A DNA stretch of 15,227 nt, taken from assembly GCA_023434465.1 (NCBI GenBank), contig JAEYSQ010000089.1, forward strand, positions 1 to 15,227. Reading direction: 5' to 3'. The DNA is from Actinomycetes bacterium (GTDB lineage: Bacteria; Actinomycetota; Thermoleophilia; Solirubrobacterales; 70-9). Position 1 is the first letter of the stretch, and each line of letters begins with the position of its first letter. Below are positions 13,352 to 15,227 of this stretch, piece after piece. Under the pieces are notes generated by a model. That model was not told the DNA's origin. It ran no database searches and saw only the letters and a list, made by a program, of their open reading frames with translations. The translations under genes were made by a program, and so were the position numbers.

Positions 13352-13358
13352 CCCGCTG

Positions 13359-13787
13359 ATGCCAGACGTGACGCTTCCCGAATCCCCGTTCGACATTCTG
13401 CTCGGCACCGAGTGGATCTCCTCCGATCCCGATCAGGCGATCGTGCGTCTTACGATGCGCGACGACCATCGACAGCCGATGGCGATCATGCATGGCGGCG
13501 TGATGGCCAGCCTGGTCGAGAGCGTCTGCTCGATGGCGACCGCGAGGGCCGTGTTGCCGGAAGGCCGGATCGCGATGGGCCAGAGCATCTCGGTCAATCT
13601 CCTGCGACCGATTTCAAGTGGCGAGGTCGAGGTCGTTGCTGTAGCGGTTCACCGGGGGAGGATGACCTGGGTCTGGAAGGCCGAGGTCAAGGACAGCGAG
13701 GGAAGGGTCTGCGCCGTTTCCCAGATGACCATGGCCGTCCGCGAAGCCCCCGAGGGCGCTGACCTTTCCCAGTTCGTCAAGCCCTAG
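13359..13787 (+). CDS. Hotdog-fold acyl-CoA thioesterase, PaaI/YdiI-like
   Basis: This small cytoplasmic enzyme (142 residues) should hydrolyse an acyl- or aryl-CoA thioester. HGG at 45-47 and the catalytic glutamate E54 in SLVESVCS correspond to the HGG and active-site Glu of YdiI/PaaI (4HBT type II). MGQSISVNLLRPI (73-85) and the strands VEVVAVAVHRGRMTWVWKAEVKDSEGRVCAVSQMTM (90-125) complete one hotdog domain, which works as a dimer or tetramer. The start is placed at ATG 13359 because ATG 13347 falls in the likely -10 element; the difference is four residues. It is divergent from the membrane HTH protein. Its TAG (13785-13787) overlaps the stop of the convergent nadE gene. Candidate substrates are aromatic acyl-CoAs, 1,4-dihydroxy-2-naphthoyl-CoA (menaquinone pathway) or medium-chain acyl-CoAs; the sequence does not decide. 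Confidence 0.85.
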   Translation: MPDVTLPESPFDILLGTEWISSDPDQAIVRLTMRDDHRQPMAIMHGGVMASLVESVCSMATARAVLPEGRIAMGQSISVNLLRPISSGEVEVVAVAVHRGRMTWVWKAEVKDSEGRVCAVSQMTMAVREAPEGADLSQFVKP

Positions 13788-15227
13788 GGCAGCGCTTGAT
13801 CGGCCGTCCAAGGCCGGTAACGATTCGTTATCGGCATGCGCCGGTCCCGACCGAATCCCTTGGTCGTGACCTTGAGGCCGGGTGGCGACTGTCGCCTCTT
13901 GTACTCGGCCCGGTCGACCTTGGCGATCACGTCCGCGACCAGCGCCGGGTCCTCTCCGCGGCTGGCGATTTCGGCCGGGCCAAGATCCTCCTCGATGTAC
14001 ATCCTCAGGATCCGGTCGAGCTTTTCGTAGTCGGGAAGCGAATCGGTGTCGAGCTGATCGGGCCTCAGTTCGGCTGACGGCGGCCGGGTGATGATCGATT
14101 CGGGAATCACCGGCGATGAGCCGTTGCGGTGGCGGCAGAGCTCGTAGACGAGCGTTTTCGGTACATCCTTGATCGGAGCGAGGCCACCAGCCATGTCGCC
14201 GTAGAGCGTGGAGTACCCGACCGAAGTCTCGCTCTTGTTGGCGGTGGTCAGGACCAGCCATCCACGGCTGTTGGAGAGCGCCATCAGCAGGTTCCCGCGG
14301 ATTCTGGCCTGGAGATTCTCGGCCGCGACACCAGTCGCGTCATCGCCTAGCAGCCGGTCGTAATGGGCCATTGCCTCTTCGATCGAGTACTCGATCAGGC
14401 CGGTCCCGAGGCGTCTGGCCATCTCGCGCGCATCGGACTGGGTGTCACCGCTCGAGTGGGGGGATGGCATGACTACGCAGGTCACCTGTTCGGGGCCGAG
14501 CGCGTCGACTGCGAGGGCGGCGACAAGTGCCGAGTCGAGACCGCCCGAAAGTCCCAGGCCGACATGTTTGAAACCGTTCTTGACCACGTAGTCCCGCAGG
14601 CCGGTGACCAGCGCGGTGTAGACCTCGTCCAGGTCATCCATCCAGTCGGCCACCGGAGTCGGCTGTTCGCCGGGGTCGAAGATGAGCAGATCCTCCGTGA
14701 ACTGGCCCGCCCGGGCCAGAACTTCGCCATCGGCTCCGACCAGGACGCTGGCACCATCGAAGATCAGGTCGTCCTGACCACCGACCAGGTTGGCCATCGC
14801 GACCGGCACGCCCTTCTCGCGGGCGACGCGACTGAAGATCTGCTCGCGTTCGAGTCCCTTGCCGCGATGGTAGGGCGAGGCCGAGCAGTTGACGATCATC
14901 CCGGCCCCGGGCGCGAGGTCCTCGTACACCAGGTCGTTCGGCCCCCAGCAGTCCTCGCAGATGGTGAGGCCAACTGGGACTCCCCCGACCTCGGTAACCA
15001 GCGGCCCGGATCCGTTTCGGAATGTCCTGTACTCGTCGAAGACCCCGTAGTTCGGCAACAACCGCTTGTGGTAACTCGCGCGGACCTCACCCTTGGTGAT
15101 TACCGCAGTCGCGTTGGCCGAAATTGCCCGGCCTACCGGGTCGCCGACCGGATCGGGGAAACCGACCAGCGCAGTGATGTCCCCGACGCCGGCGGCGACC
15201 GCCTGGAGGCGCTGGTTGGCGGCCGCC
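13784..15227 (-). CDS. nadE: Glutamine-dependent NAD+ synthetase, 5'-truncated by window edge
   Basis: This enzyme amidates nicotinic acid adenine dinucleotide to NAD+, taking ammonia from glutamine, in the cytoplasm. The frame is open from the window's right edge to the minus-strand TAG at 13786-13784, about 480 visible residues; the N-terminal nitrilase residues, including the catalytic glutamate, lie outside. In visible numbering the glutaminase lysine is K54 in YHKRLLPNYGVFDE and the nucleophile is C90 in TICEDCWG. The synthetase half contains the ATP-binding loop LGLSGGLDSAL, TTANKSETSVGYSTLYGDMAGG and the terminal KRRQSPPGLKV and FGRDRRMPITNR motifs. A TTG near 15061 would give a shorter protein, but conserved sequence (for example GFPDPVG and NATAV) continues in frame beyond it. 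Its stop overlaps the thioesterase stop on the other strand. Confidence 0.96.
   Translation of the reverse strand, partial: AAANQRLQAVAAGVGDITALVGFPDPVGDPVGRAISANATAVITKGEVRASYHKRLLPNYGVFDEYRTFRNGSGPLVTEVGGVPVGLTICEDCWGPNDLVYEDLAPGAGMIVNCSASPYHRGKGLEREQIFSRVAREKGVPVAMANLVGGQDDLIFDGASVLVGADGEVLARAGQFTEDLLIFDPGEQPTPVADWMDDLDEVYTALVTGLRDYVVKNGFKHVGLGLSGGLDSALVAALAVDALGPEQVTCVVMPSPHSSGDTQSDAREMARRLGTGLIEYSIEEAMAHYDRLLGDDATGVAAENLQARIRGNLLMALSNSRGWLVLTTANKSETSVGYSTLYGDMAGGLAPIKDVPKTLVYELCRHRNGSSPVIPESIITRPPSAELRPDQLDTDSLPDYEKLDRILRMYIEEDLGPAEIASRGEDPALVADVIAKVDRAEYKRRQSPPGLKVTTKGFGRDRRMPITNRYRPWTADQALP

Noticed and set aside
13784..15061. nadE read as starting at TTG 15061
   Set aside because: Nitrilase-domain sequence, including the catalytic-lysine region, continues in frame to the window edge.
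1..15227. Defence system, biosynthetic cluster, prophage, transposon, CRISPR or tRNA
   Set aside because: No transposase, integrase, nuclease, toxin, repeat array or tRNA-like cloverleaf was seen; nearly all space is accounted for by metabolic and regulatory genes.

Overview
The window is GC-rich, densely coded and almost entirely on the + strand. Its gene content and order point to an actinobacterium. My best guess is the Thermoleophilia/Solirubrobacterales; this rests on family recognition and synteny, not on a marker-gene search. No tRNA, rRNA, insertion sequence, CRISPR array or phage-like gene is visible, and no gene-free stretch reaches 300 bases.

Layout, left to right. (1) The end of dxr (MEP isoprenoid pathway), followed by the site-2 protease gene rseP/rip1. 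(2) A long-chain acyl-CoA ligase with its own Shine-Dalgarno, then a hairpin, then an unrecognised 349-residue protein that looks like an alpha/alpha-toroid. (3) ispG (MEP pathway), proS, and a CDP-alcohol phosphatidyltransferase (pgsA-like) whose start overlaps the proS stop. (4) A GarA-like FHA protein with an added zinc ribbon, an FtsR-like MerR regulator, a START/SRPBCC protein and an FAD-dependent alkyl-DHAP-synthase-like enzyme, packed with gaps or overlaps of a few bases. (5) On the minus strand, a membrane protein combining a sigma-region-4-like HTH, a zinc-less anti-sigma-like segment, one membrane helix and an RskA-like outer domain. (6) A hotdog thioesterase transcribed divergently from it, whose stop codon overlaps that of a convergent glutamine-dependent NAD+ synthetase (nadE) running off the right edge.

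How the genes fit together. dxr, rseP, ispG and proS form a neighbourhood known from other actinobacteria (dxr-rip1-gcpE in Mycobacterium); here the acyl-CoA ligase and the toroid protein sit inside it. The pgsA / GarA-like FHA / FtsR-like MerR order echoes the mycobacterial pgsA2...garA-Rv1828 region. Lipid metabolism recurs: acyl-CoA ligase, phosphatidyltransferase, alkyl-DHAP-synthase-like enzyme, START-like protein and acyl-CoA thioesterase.

Most of the window is conserved housekeeping. What stands out: six genes have a TAnnnT -10-like hexamer only 7-9 bases before the start codon and no Shine-Dalgarno, which implies leaderless transcripts and corrects two start codons; the sigma4-like/anti-sigma fusion membrane protein; and the toroid protein of unknown function. 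I found no clearly new multi-gene system such as a defence island or biosynthetic cluster.
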